Position numbers and translations under genes: made by a program | The notes under the pieces: generated by a model | The model's input: only the letters and a program-made list of their open reading frames with translations | Told to the model about the DNA's origin: nothing | Database searches by the model: none | Part shown: positions 15,154-23,115 of the stretch, in pieces | Layout: every line of letters starts with the position of its first letter | Numbering within the stretch: position 1 is the first letter of the stretch | Origin: Candidatus Omnitrophota bacterium | GTDB taxonomy: Bacteria; Omnitrophota; Gorgyraeia; Gygaellales; Profunditerraquicolaceae | Direction: 5' to 3' | DNA length: 34,827 nt | Assembly: GCA_023819035.1 (NCBI GenBank) | Contig: JAMWCL010000010.1 | Location: 1 to 34,827, forward strand

Positions 15154-16230
15154 ATGCTAAAAGATTATCTTTATAATTTAGCTACCGATAAAAAGAAAGG
15201 GATTCTTGCCTGTTTTTTAAAAAGCATACTTTTGCCTCTTTCTTTTTTTTATGGCTTAGTTATAAAAGTCCTGATTTTCCTTTCTTACCTTAGGCAGAAA
15301 TACCTGAATTGCAAGGTAATTAGTGTAGGTAATATCACCTTGGGTGGGACGGGAAAAACCTCTTTGGTAGAATTGATTGCCTATTACCTAAAGAATAAAG
15401 GATATCGTATAGCCATTATAAGTAGGGGTTACAAAAGAAGGTGGTCTTCGCCGATAATCTCACCTGCTCCTTTTAACAAGATGGGCGATGAGCCTTATAT
15501 GCTTTCCCAGAAACTGAAGGATGTTAAGGTGATTGTAGATAAAGATAGAATAAGAGCAATAAAAACTGCAATCAAAGACTATATGGTAGATGTAGTAATC
15601 TTAGACGATGGACTTCAACAATGGAGGATTGGGAAGGATTTAGAGATTGTTACTATTAATAGTCTGGTTCCTTTTGGGAACCGTTTTCTTCTTCCGCGCG
15701 GAATACTTCGTCAACCCCTTTCTAGTCTTAAAGATGTGGATATCTTTGTCTTAAGCTATGCTAATTTTAGTACCCACAAGGAACAGTTAAAGAGTTTCTT
15801 ACGCAAAATTAATCCTTTCTGTCTTATTGTAGAAGCAATTCATGAGGTCTTAGGTTTTTATAGGCTTAATGAACCTGAACGAATTTTAAATCCCTTATTT
15901 TTTAAGGATAAGCCTGTGGTTTTATTCTCGGGAATCGGCAATCCCGATGCCTTTGAGGCGACAGTTAAGGCTACCGGAGTAAAGGTAAAGCTTTCCTTTA
16001 GATTTCCCGATCACTATGCCTATCGAAGCTCGGATTTAGAGTATATCCTTAAGGAAGCCAAAAGCAACCACATTGATACCATTATTACTACCGAAAAGGA
16101 TGCAGTAAGATTTTCGGGCTTAGAGCTTAAGGATTATAAAGCGAACATTTATGTAGTCTTGGTAAGATTAAAGATTACGCAAGATGAAGAAGGATTCTTT
16201 AGTAGATTACTTAGGATATTTAACCCTTAA
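15154..16230 (+). CDS. lpxK: Tetraacyldisaccharide 4'-kinase
   Basis: Phosphorylates the 4' position of the lipid A disaccharide at the inner membrane, giving lipid IVA. 358 aa. Seen: an N-terminal hydrophobic membrane helix (about residues 22-45), VGNITLGGTGKT (Walker A, near residue 60), ISRGYKRRW, GDEPYMLS, VVILDDGLQQWRI (the DDGLQ Walker-B-like motif) and TTEKDAVRF near the C-terminus. The absence of lpxA-D/B nearby means the early lipid A steps are encoded elsewhere. The following acyltransferase gene starts 47 nt before its end. Confidence 0.95.
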   Translation: MLKDYLYNLATDKKKGILACFLKSILLPLSFFYGLVIKVLIFLSYLRQKYLNCKVISVGNITLGGTGKTSLVELIAYYLKNKGYRIAIISRGYKRRWSSPIISPAPFNKMGDEPYMLSQKLKDVKVIVDKDRIRAIKTAIKDYMVDVVILDDGLQQWRIGKDLEIVTINSLVPFGNRFLLPRGILRQPLSSLKDVDIFVLSYANFSTHKEQLKSFLRKINPFCLIVEAIHEVLGFYRLNEPERILNPLFFKDKPVVLFSGIGNPDAFEATVKATGVKVKLSFRFPDHYAYRSSDLEYILKEAKSNHIDTIITTEKDAVRFSGLELKDYKANIYVVLVRLKITQDEEGFFSRLLRIFNP

Positions 16231-18130
16231 GGTTGCAGGACCCTTAGTAAGGATTTTACCTTTAAGATTTGTCTTCTTTTTGGGTAGCTGTATTGGGGAA
16301 CTGCTTTATTATTTTAATTTTAAAGGTAAAGCAGTAGCTTATGCAAATATTAAGTCTGTATTTGGGAACAAATTGTCTCCTTACCAGTTAAGTATGCTTA
16401 CCAAGGATTTCTTTAAGAGATTTGGCCAGAATCTTATTGAGGTTTTACTTATTCCTTTAGTAGACGAAGAATATATAAGAAAGTATATAAGCTTTGAAGG
16501 TCTTCATTATATTCAGGAGGCTTTTCAGAAAGGCAGAGGAGTGATCTTTTTAGGAATCCATGCGGGAAGCTGGGAGCTTTCCAATGTCATCTGTGCAAAT
16601 TTGAGATTTAGTTTTTCGATATTTGTGCGTAACCAGAGGCACCCACTTATGGATAGATTCCTTAATCATTATCGGACGCAAAAGGGCTGTAGGATAATTA
16701 AAAGAACTAATTATTTGCGAGAGATAATTCAGTTACTTAAGGCTAATCAGGCGATTGGAATGACACTGGATCAGGGAGGTAAAAAAGGCATACAGGTTAA
16801 ATTCTTCGGTAAAGATGCCTCAATGGCCACGGGAGCAATAAGATTAGCCTTAAAATACGATGCTACGATCTTACCGGGTTTTTATACCCGCGTCTCTGGG
16901 CCTTATCTTAAGGTAATCATTGGGGCTCCTTTTAAGCTTATAAAAACAGGCAACCTCCAGCAGGATATAAAAGAAAATCTCAAAAGAATCGTTAATATAT
17001 TTGAAGGGTTTATCATGCGTTATCCTAAAGAATATCTATGGACATATAAGATCTATAAATATAGCAGTCAAAGGGATATCTTAGTGTTAAGTGATGCTAA
17101 GGCAGGACACTTAAGCCAAGCCATGGCTTTAGCTAAACTTACCAAGGATATCTTGGATAAGAAAGGTATTAATGTTAATATAGAGATAAAACCCGTAAGA
17201 TTTAAGAATAGATTTTCCTCCTTAGCTTTAATTTTAAGCAGTTGCTTAGCAGGTAAGTATAGTTGCCAGGGGTGCCTTTGGTGTTTAAGAAGATTTTTAG
17301 ATAAAGATACCTACAAGGATTTAACCCGCAATAGATTCGATATGATTATCTCCTGTGGTTCAAGGCTGGCACCGATTAATTTTGTTTTATCCCGAGAAAA
17401 TTTAGCAAAATCTGTGGTAATCTTAAAACCTGGAGTATTAAGTACAAAACGATTTGATTTAGTAATTATGCCTTACCATGATCGATATCCAAAAAGAAAA
17501 AATATTGTCTTTACTGATGGTGCCTTAAATCTTATCGATGAGCAATATCTAAAGACTCAGAAAGAACAGTTATTAAAGATATTTAGTATTAATAAAGAAA
17601 TTAAATTTAATATCGGATTGTTAATCGGAGGTAATACCAAGAATTTTTGTTTATCTAAGGAAGATGTTTTTAAGGTAATAAAAGGTCTAAAATCTTCGGC
17701 AGAAAGGCTTAATGCCGGTCTTTTGATTACTACCTCAAGGCGCACTTCCAGAGAGATTGAGGATTTATTAAAAGAGGAATTCAAGGATTATCCTCGATGC
17801 CAATTAATGGTTATCGTCAATGAGAAGAATTTTCCTTTTGCCTTAGGCGGGATATTAGCCTTAAGCGAGATTATCGTTATCTCTCCGGAAAGTATCTCGA
17901 TGATCTCGGAAGCAGTAAACAGTCAAAAGCCGGTTTTGGTTTTTTATTCCTCGGGTTTGGATAAAAAGCATTATAGATTTCTTAAACACTTCGTTGAACA
18001 TAATTACATCTCTTTAATAAAACCTGAAGATTTAGAAGAAAGGGTTATTAGAGTATATAAAGAAAGACCTCCAGCCTTACCTTTAAAGGATAATCTTTTG
18101 TTAGAGGAAGCGATAAAGAGGATCCTATGA
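16184..18130 (+). CDS. LpxL-like lipid A acyltransferase fused to ELM1-family domain
   Basis: A two-domain protein of 648 aa. Residues 1 to about 290 match the LpxL/HtrB late acyltransferases: an N-terminal hydrophobic anchor, the catalytic HAGSWE (His126, Glu131), TLDQGG and the C-terminal YLWTYKIYK region. Residues 297-648 match the bacterial 'mitochondrial fission ELM1' family, a GT-B-like fold: ILVLSDAKAGHLSQ, ISCGSRLAP, LLIGGNTKNF, LLITTSRRT and PESISMISEA. ELM1-like proteins often lie near lipid A and Kdo genes; their reaction is not settled. The domain holds a Cys cluster (CQGCLWC, near residue 365). It overlaps lpxK by 47 nt and the next gene by four (ATGA). The overlap looks real because the acyltransferase N-terminus begins at this ATG. 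Confidence 0.85.
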   Translation: MKKDSLVDYLGYLTLKVAGPLVRILPLRFVFFLGSCIGELLYYFNFKGKAVAYANIKSVFGNKLSPYQLSMLTKDFFKRFGQNLIEVLLIPLVDEEYIRKYISFEGLHYIQEAFQKGRGVIFLGIHAGSWELSNVICANLRFSFSIFVRNQRHPLMDRFLNHYRTQKGCRIIKRTNYLREIIQLLKANQAIGMTLDQGGKKGIQVKFFGKDASMATGAIRLALKYDATILPGFYTRVSGPYLKVIIGAPFKLIKTGNLQQDIKENLKRIVNIFEGFIMRYPKEYLWTYKIYKYSSQRDILVLSDAKAGHLSQAMALAKLTKDILDKKGINVNIEIKPVRFKNRFSSLALILSSCLAGKYSCQGCLWCLRRFLDKDTYKDLTRNRFDMIISCGSRLAPINFVLSRENLAKSVVILKPGVLSTKRFDLVIMPYHDRYPKRKNIVFTDGALNLIDEQYLKTQKEQLLKIFSINKEIKFNIGLLIGGNTKNFCLSKEDVFKVIKGLKSSAERLNAGLLITTSRRTSREIEDLLKEEFKDYPRCQLMVIVNEKNFPFALGGILALSEIIVISPESISMISEAVNSQKPVLVFYSSGLDKKHYRFLKHFVEHNYISLIKPEDLEERVIRVYKERPPALPLKDNLLLEEAIKRIL

Positions 18131-20217
18131 ATATTTTGCAAATTCTTCCCGAACTTAATTTTGGGGGAGTAGAGGTAGGCACTTTAGATTTAGCCAAATA
18201 TCTATTAAGGCAAGGGCATAAAGTAGTGATTGTTTCTGGCGGAGGACAGTTAGTAAAGGATTTAGAATCCTTGGGTGCGCTTCATTATCAACTACCGGTA
18301 AATAGAAAATCTTTATTTACTATAATAAGGATGGTAAAGACGGTGATAGAGATTATAAGGAAGGAAGGGATAGATATTGTGCATGCCCGTTCGCGGGTTC
18401 CTGCTTGGATTGCCTATTTTGCCTGTCGGAAAACCCATACAGTATTTATTACTACCTGTCATGGCTATTACCGTAAGCATATTTTTAGCCGGGTAATGGG
18501 CTGGGCAAAGAGGGTAATTGTGATAAGCAATGTCATTGCACGCCATATGATTGATGATTTCAATGTTCCTTATGAACGAATAAGATTGATTCCCCGCAGT
18601 GTAGATTTGGAAAGATTTAAGTTTATCAGTCCTGAACAAAAAAGAAAGGACGAATTTAATGTAGGGATAATTGGAAGGCTTACCCCATTAAAAGGACACC
18701 TCTATTTTGTTAAGGCGATGGCTAAGTTGGTCGGCTATATTCCTAATCTTAAAGTATGGATAGTAGGGGATGCGCCTTCTTCTAAAAGCGCATATAAACA
18801 ACAGATTCAACTTTTGGTAAAAAGGTTAGGCTTGGATTCTATAACTATGTTTCTGGGCAACCAGAAGGATATCCCAGCGATTATGGAGCATTTAGATGTT
18901 CTGGTCTTGGCTACCACTACTCAGGAAGCATTCGGCAGAGTAATTATCGAAGCCCAGGCAAGTGGGGTACCGGTGGTAGCCACCAAGGTAGGAGGGGTAA
19001 TCGATATTATCGAAGATAATAAAACCGGCTTATTGGTTTCTCCTTACGATCATTCCGCAATTGCTGAGGCGGTCTTAAGAATCTATAAGGATATAGATTT
19101 AGCTTGTCAGTTGGCGAACGAAGCTTACCGTAAGGTAACCCAGAGATATACCCTTGAACTTATGGCAAAGAATACCTTAGAGGTTTATGAGGAGGCATTA
19201 TCTTCTTTTAAAATCTTAATCATCAAAATCAGTTCCTTAGGTGATGTAGTGCTTTCTACCGCAAGTTTAAGGCAGATAAGAAAGCATTTTCCTTTAAATT
19301 ATAAGATTTATTTTTTGGTGGGAAAAGAGTCTAAGGAGATACTTCTACATTCTCCTTATATCGATGAACTACTTGTTTGTGATTTTAATAACCGAGACAA
19401 AGGCTTGTTCGGATTATTTTCTTTAGGAGGTTATTTAAAGAAAAAGGATTTTGATATAGTTATTGACCTGCAAAATAGTCGTAAAAGTCATCTTTTAGCT
19501 TATCTTAGCGGAGCACCGCAAAGATATGGCTATGATAGAAAATTCGGCTTTTTACTTAACTATCGCATAAAGGATGATCGGATAGCCATTGATCCAGTAC
19601 AGCATCAGTTTAGGATATTAAGTATGCTTAACATCGAATTAGATAATCCTTACCTTGAACTATGGATGAGTAAAGATGATCAAGATTATATAGATAGATT
19701 CTTAAATGAACATTGGATAAGTAGTAATCAGAAGCTAGTAGGAATAAGTATAAGTGCAAGTGAAAGGTGGCAGACCAAGAGTTGGCCATTAGAATATATC
19801 AAGCAATTATGCGAAGAGCTATCTAAACAAGATATAAGAGTGGTGCTTACCGGTATACATAGAGATTTAGAACGTGCGGAAAGTTTAATAAGGCAGATAA
19901 AACATACCAGATCTATAAATGCTTGCAATAAGACCACGCTTAATCAGCTTGCCTGTTTAATTAAAAGATGTGATGTTTATGTGGGATTTGATTCTGCATC
20001 CTTACATATTGCCTCCGCAGTAAAGACCCCATTTGTGGCTTTATTCGGTCCTACGGATTTTCGACGGCATCTTCCTCCCGCAAATGATTTTGTTGTGATC
20101 AAAAAGGATTTAGCTTGTAGTCCTTGTTATAAGCCAAGATGTAAAAGTAATAAATGTATGAAGGCAATCACTCCTGAAGAGGTAGTAGAGGCTATTCTTA
20201 AACTCTGCAAGGGATGA
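18127..20217 (+). CDS. GT4-GT9 fusion glycosyltransferase
   Basis: A 696-aa protein with two glycosyltransferases. Residues 1 to about 360 form a GT4 enzyme: ELNFGGVEVGTL, HARSRVPAW, GIIGRLTPLKGH and the E-x7-E motif EAFGRVIIEA. Residues 363-696 form a GT9 heptosyltransferase-like enzyme: KISSLGDVVLSTASLRQIR with the catalytic Asp, GISISASERWQTKSWP, DSASLHIASA, ALFGPTD, and a C-terminal Cys motif CSPCYKPRC...CMKAIT. It probably adds consecutive core sugars; donors and order are unknown. Its start overlaps the stop of the LpxL-ELM1 gene, and its stop overlaps the next GT4 gene. Confidence 0.88.
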   Translation: MNILQILPELNFGGVEVGTLDLAKYLLRQGHKVVIVSGGGQLVKDLESLGALHYQLPVNRKSLFTIIRMVKTVIEIIRKEGIDIVHARSRVPAWIAYFACRKTHTVFITTCHGYYRKHIFSRVMGWAKRVIVISNVIARHMIDDFNVPYERIRLIPRSVDLERFKFISPEQKRKDEFNVGIIGRLTPLKGHLYFVKAMAKLVGYIPNLKVWIVGDAPSSKSAYKQQIQLLVKRLGLDSITMFLGNQKDIPAIMEHLDVLVLATTTQEAFGRVIIEAQASGVPVVATKVGGVIDIIEDNKTGLLVSPYDHSAIAEAVLRIYKDIDLACQLANEAYRKVTQRYTLELMAKNTLEVYEEALSSFKILIIKISSLGDVVLSTASLRQIRKHFPLNYKIYFLVGKESKEILLHSPYIDELLVCDFNNRDKGLFGLFSLGGYLKKKDFDIVIDLQNSRKSHLLAYLSGAPQRYGYDRKFGFLLNYRIKDDRIAIDPVQHQFRILSMLNIELDNPYLELWMSKDDQDYIDRFLNEHWISSNQKLVGISISASERWQTKSWPLEYIKQLCEELSKQDIRVVLTGIHRDLERAESLIRQIKHTRSINACNKTTLNQLACLIKRCDVYVGFDSASLHIASAVKTPFVALFGPTDFRRHLPPANDFVVIKKDLACSPCYKPRCKSNKCMKAITPEEVVEAILKLCKG

Positions 20218-21317
20218 ATATTCTATATCTTACTACCCACCTAAATGTGGGTGGGATTACCAGCTATCTTCTGACTTTAACTAAAGGAATGCTTAAAAGG
20301 GGGCACAATGTTTATCTTGCCTCAAGCGGAGGTAAGGTTCTGGATAGATTTTTAAAGGAAGGTATAGTTCATATGACTATACCTATAAGAACAAAGGCAG
20401 ACCTTAGTCCAAGGATCTTACTCAGTTTAATTAAATTAAAGAAGTATATCCAAAAAAATAATATTCAGATTATCCATTCTCATACGCGTGTAACCCAGGT
20501 TTTAGGTGAGCTTATTCAGTATGCCTTGCGTAAACCTTATCTTTCTACCTGTCATGGATTTTTTAAGCTTAGGCTCATAAGAAGGATACTTCCCTGTTGG
20601 GGGATGAGGGTGATTGCCATTAGCGAAGCGGTAAAAGAGCATCTTATAAAAGACCTTAAGGTGGATCCTGAAAAGATAAGGGTTATCTATAATGGAATAG
20701 ATTTAGAAAATCTTTGCTTATTTAAACCAGAAGAAAGAATAAAGATTAAAGAAAGATTCTCTCTGAAGGATGCTCCGCTTGTGGGAATTATTGCCCGGCT
20801 TTCTGAGGTAAAGGGTCATATTTATCTAATTAAGGCGATGAAAAAGGTTTTGTCTTATTTAGCTGATGTAAAGTTAGTTATTGTGGGTGAAGGAAGATTA
20901 AGACAAAGGCTTACCTGCTTAGTTAAGGAATTAGAAATAGAAAAAAATGTAGTTTTTCTGCCTTATATTACCGATACCCGTCAACTTCTTTCTGTGACGG
21001 ATCTATTTGTGATGCCTTCTTTAGAGGAAGGTTTGGGTTTAAGTCTAATGGAAGCTATGGCTTCTGGTGTAGCGGTAGTAGCCTCGGATGTGGGCGGGAT
21101 AAGAAATCTTATTCAACATAACTATAATGGAATTCTGGTTAAACCTAGGGACATTGAAGGGTTAGCCAAAGCAATTATTGAGGTGCTTTTAGATAAGCAG
21201 AAAAAAGAATATTTAGGTAGAAACGCCCGTCTATTTATTAATCAGCATTTCTCTCAAGAGAAGATGGTTTTAGAGACAGAACAGGTATATTTAGAATGTC
21301 TAGAAGAAAGTTTATAA
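20214..21317 (+). CDS. GT4 family glycosyltransferase
   Basis: 367-aa retaining GT-B glycosyltransferase, probably a core-oligosaccharide enzyme. Seen: N-terminal THLNVGGITSYL, IIHSHTRVTQ, a central VIYNGIDLENL, GIIARLSEVKGH at the start of the donor-binding half, and the E-x7-E signature EEGLGLSLMEAMASG near residue 270. It closely resembles the N-terminal half of the preceding fusion protein (NILxL start, shared HSHTRV/HARSRV and STCHGF/TTCHGY blocks), suggesting duplication. It overlaps its upstream neighbour by four bases and the deacetylase by 22. The donor sugar is unknown. Confidence 0.9.
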   Translation: MNILYLTTHLNVGGITSYLLTLTKGMLKRGHNVYLASSGGKVLDRFLKEGIVHMTIPIRTKADLSPRILLSLIKLKKYIQKNNIQIIHSHTRVTQVLGELIQYALRKPYLSTCHGFFKLRLIRRILPCWGMRVIAISEAVKEHLIKDLKVDPEKIRVIYNGIDLENLCLFKPEERIKIKERFSLKDAPLVGIIARLSEVKGHIYLIKAMKKVLSYLADVKLVIVGEGRLRQRLTCLVKELEIEKNVVFLPYITDTRQLLSVTDLFVMPSLEEGLGLSLMEAMASGVAVVASDVGGIRNLIQHNYNGILVKPRDIEGLAKAIIEVLLDKQKKEYLGRNARLFINQHFSQEKMVLETEQVYLECLEESL

Positions 21318-22087
21318 AGATTAGCTTAGGGATTTTCTTGGGATTTGTTTTTTCTTTTATTATCTTTTTAAGGACTCAATATGTCGTTCCTATTCTTATG
21401 TATCATTCGATAACTGAACAGGTGCAACCTGGAAATCGATTGCAGGTAAGTAAGGACGCCTTTACAAGACAGATGCAATTTTTAAAGAAGCATAATTATA
21501 GGGTTATTCCTTTAGAGGAGCTTGGAGATTTAATTAAAGCCAAGAAAAAAATTCCCTATAAAACTGTGGTGATTACCTTTGATGATGGTTACAAGGATAA
21601 TTACCTATATGCCTTTCCTATTTTAAAGAAATATAATCTTTATGCTACCATATTTTTAATTGTGGATGAGATAGATAGACCCCAACAGGATAGGTTAAGC
21701 TGGGAAGAGATCAGACAGATGCAGGATTCAGGGATAATCACCTTTGGTAGCCATAGTTTAGATCATCCATTTTTGACGGAATTAAGTTCTTTAGATGAAT
21801 TAAGAAGACAAATCTTCGATTCTAAAAGGATCTTGGAGGAAAGATTAGGCAGGCACATAAATGCATTTGCTTATCCATCAGGAAGATTTAATGAAATTAT
21901 AAAAAATTTAGTAAAAGAGGCAGGTTATAAGCTGGCAGTCGCAACTAATCCCGGGAAAGGTTTTTCTAATAATGATATCTTTGCCCTTAAGAGAATAAGG
22001 ATCTCGGAGAATGCAAAGAATTTATTTATCTTCTGGATAAAGGTAAGTGGCTATTATAATTTTTTTAGGGAACAGCGTTGGAAATGA
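21296..22087 (+). CDS. Membrane-anchored polysaccharide deacetylase (CE4/NodB)
   Basis: A 263-aa CE4 esterase predicted to remove N-acetyl (or O-acetyl) groups from a glycan outside the cytoplasm. It has one N-terminal membrane segment (about residues 8-27). The domain carries VPILMYHSI, VITFDDGYKDN (the catalytic and metal-binding Asp pair), FGSHSLDHPFL (the metal-ligand histidines) and AFAYPSGRFNE at motif 3. The motif-3 Arg is shifted, as in many non-peptidoglycan CE4 enzymes. In the middle of an LPS-core gene set it may trim an acetylated core or lipid-linked sugar. It overlaps the GT4 gene by 22 nt and has no separate promoter. Confidence 0.88.
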   Translation: MSRRKFIKISLGIFLGFVFSFIIFLRTQYVVPILMYHSITEQVQPGNRLQVSKDAFTRQMQFLKKHNYRVIPLEELGDLIKAKKKIPYKTVVITFDDGYKDNYLYAFPILKKYNLYATIFLIVDEIDRPQQDRLSWEEIRQMQDSGIITFGSHSLDHPFLTELSSLDELRRQIFDSKRILEERLGRHINAFAYPSGRFNEIIKNLVKEAGYKLAVATNPGKGFSNNDIFALKRIRISENAKNLFIFWIKVSGYYNFFREQRWK

Positions 22088-23115
22088 AAAACAATTATAA
22101 AAAAATCTTAATCTTTAATGTGAATTGGTTAGGGGATGTCTTGTTCTCTACCGCTACGATTAGAAATATCCGTAGAAATTACCCCGAGAGTTTTATTGCC
22201 TGTATAATACCTGGCGGTTGTTATCCTATCTTAAAAGATAACCCCTATCTTAATGAGATAATTATCTTTGATGAAAAGGATAGACATAGAGGTATCTTTA
22301 GGAAGATAGATTTTATCCGTTTGCTTAAAGCCAAAAATTTTGATGTAGTTTTCCTGCTTCATCGTTCATTTACACGTGCTTTAATCTGTTTTTTAGCAGG
22401 GATTCCGGAAAGGATCGGTTATATTACAAAAAAACGCAGTTTCCTTTTGACCAGAAAAATTCCTTCTTTAAGCCCAATAGAGTTTCATCGTATAGATTAC
22501 TATCTTAATATTATTGAAAAGGCAGGTCTACGCGTAGAAGATAGATTCTTAGATTTCTTTATACAGCCACAAGATTCAGAGTTTGTAGATAGATTCTTAA
22601 AGGAGAATCTCTTAAGTGATGAGGACTTCCTGGTGGGATTAAATCCAGGAGGTAACTGGCTTCCTAAACGCTGGCCAAAAGCCTATTGGGCAGAGTTAGC
22701 GGATAGATTGATAAAGGAGTTTGGCGCAAAGGTAATTTTTACAGGGTCTATATTTGATAAAAAGGATATTGAGGATATCTTAGGTTTAATGCTTCAAAGA
22801 CCGATTCTAACCTGCGGATTATTTAATCTAAAACAATTAGGTGCCTTATGTAAGAGATTGAAGCTATTTATTAGTGCTGATACAGGTCCTTTACATATTG
22901 CCAATACGGTAGGTACCCGCAGGATAATCGCCCTCTTTGGTCCTACTTCACCGCAGGTTACCGGGCCGTATCCCTTAAAAAATGTAATCATCTTAAAAAA
23001 GGATGTAGGCTGTAAGATACCCTGTTATACGGTAGATTGTCAAGATAACCGTTGTATGAAAGCGATTACGGTCGATGAGGTTTTAGAAAAGGTAAGATTA
23101 ATAAAGAATGATTAA
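22084..23115 (+). CDS. GT9 heptosyltransferase (WaaF/WaaC-like)
   Basis: 343-aa heptosyltransferase-family enzyme transferring a heptose or related sugar to LPS inner core. Seen: NVNWLGDVLFSTATIRNIR with the catalytic Asp, GIPERIGYITKKR, GLNPGGNWLPKRWP, ADTGPLHIANT, ALFGPTSP and the C-terminal CKIPCYTVDC...CMKAIT. I start it at ATG 22084, which overlaps the deacetylase stop (ATGA); a TTG at 22078 is in frame but would be unusual here. It overlaps the next gene by eight bases. WaaF (heptosyltransferase II) is the likeliest role because of the GNW.P.RWP block, but it cannot be separated from WaaC with confidence. Confidence 0.9.
   Translation: MKNNYKKILIFNVNWLGDVLFSTATIRNIRRNYPESFIACIIPGGCYPILKDNPYLNEIIIFDEKDRHRGIFRKIDFIRLLKAKNFDVVFLLHRSFTRALICFLAGIPERIGYITKKRSFLLTRKIPSLSPIEFHRIDYYLNIIEKAGLRVEDRFLDFFIQPQDSEFVDRFLKENLLSDEDFLVGLNPGGNWLPKRWPKAYWAELADRLIKEFGAKVIFTGSIFDKKDIEDILGLMLQRPILTCGLFNLKQLGALCKRLKLFISADTGPLHIANTVGTRRIIALFGPTSPQVTGPYPLKNVIILKKDVGCKIPCYTVDCQDNRCMKAITVDEVLEKVRLIKND

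Noticed and set aside
22078-22083. TTG 22078 as the start of the GT9 gene.
   Set aside because: ATG 22084 overlaps the previous stop as ATGA, the pattern used throughout this operon.
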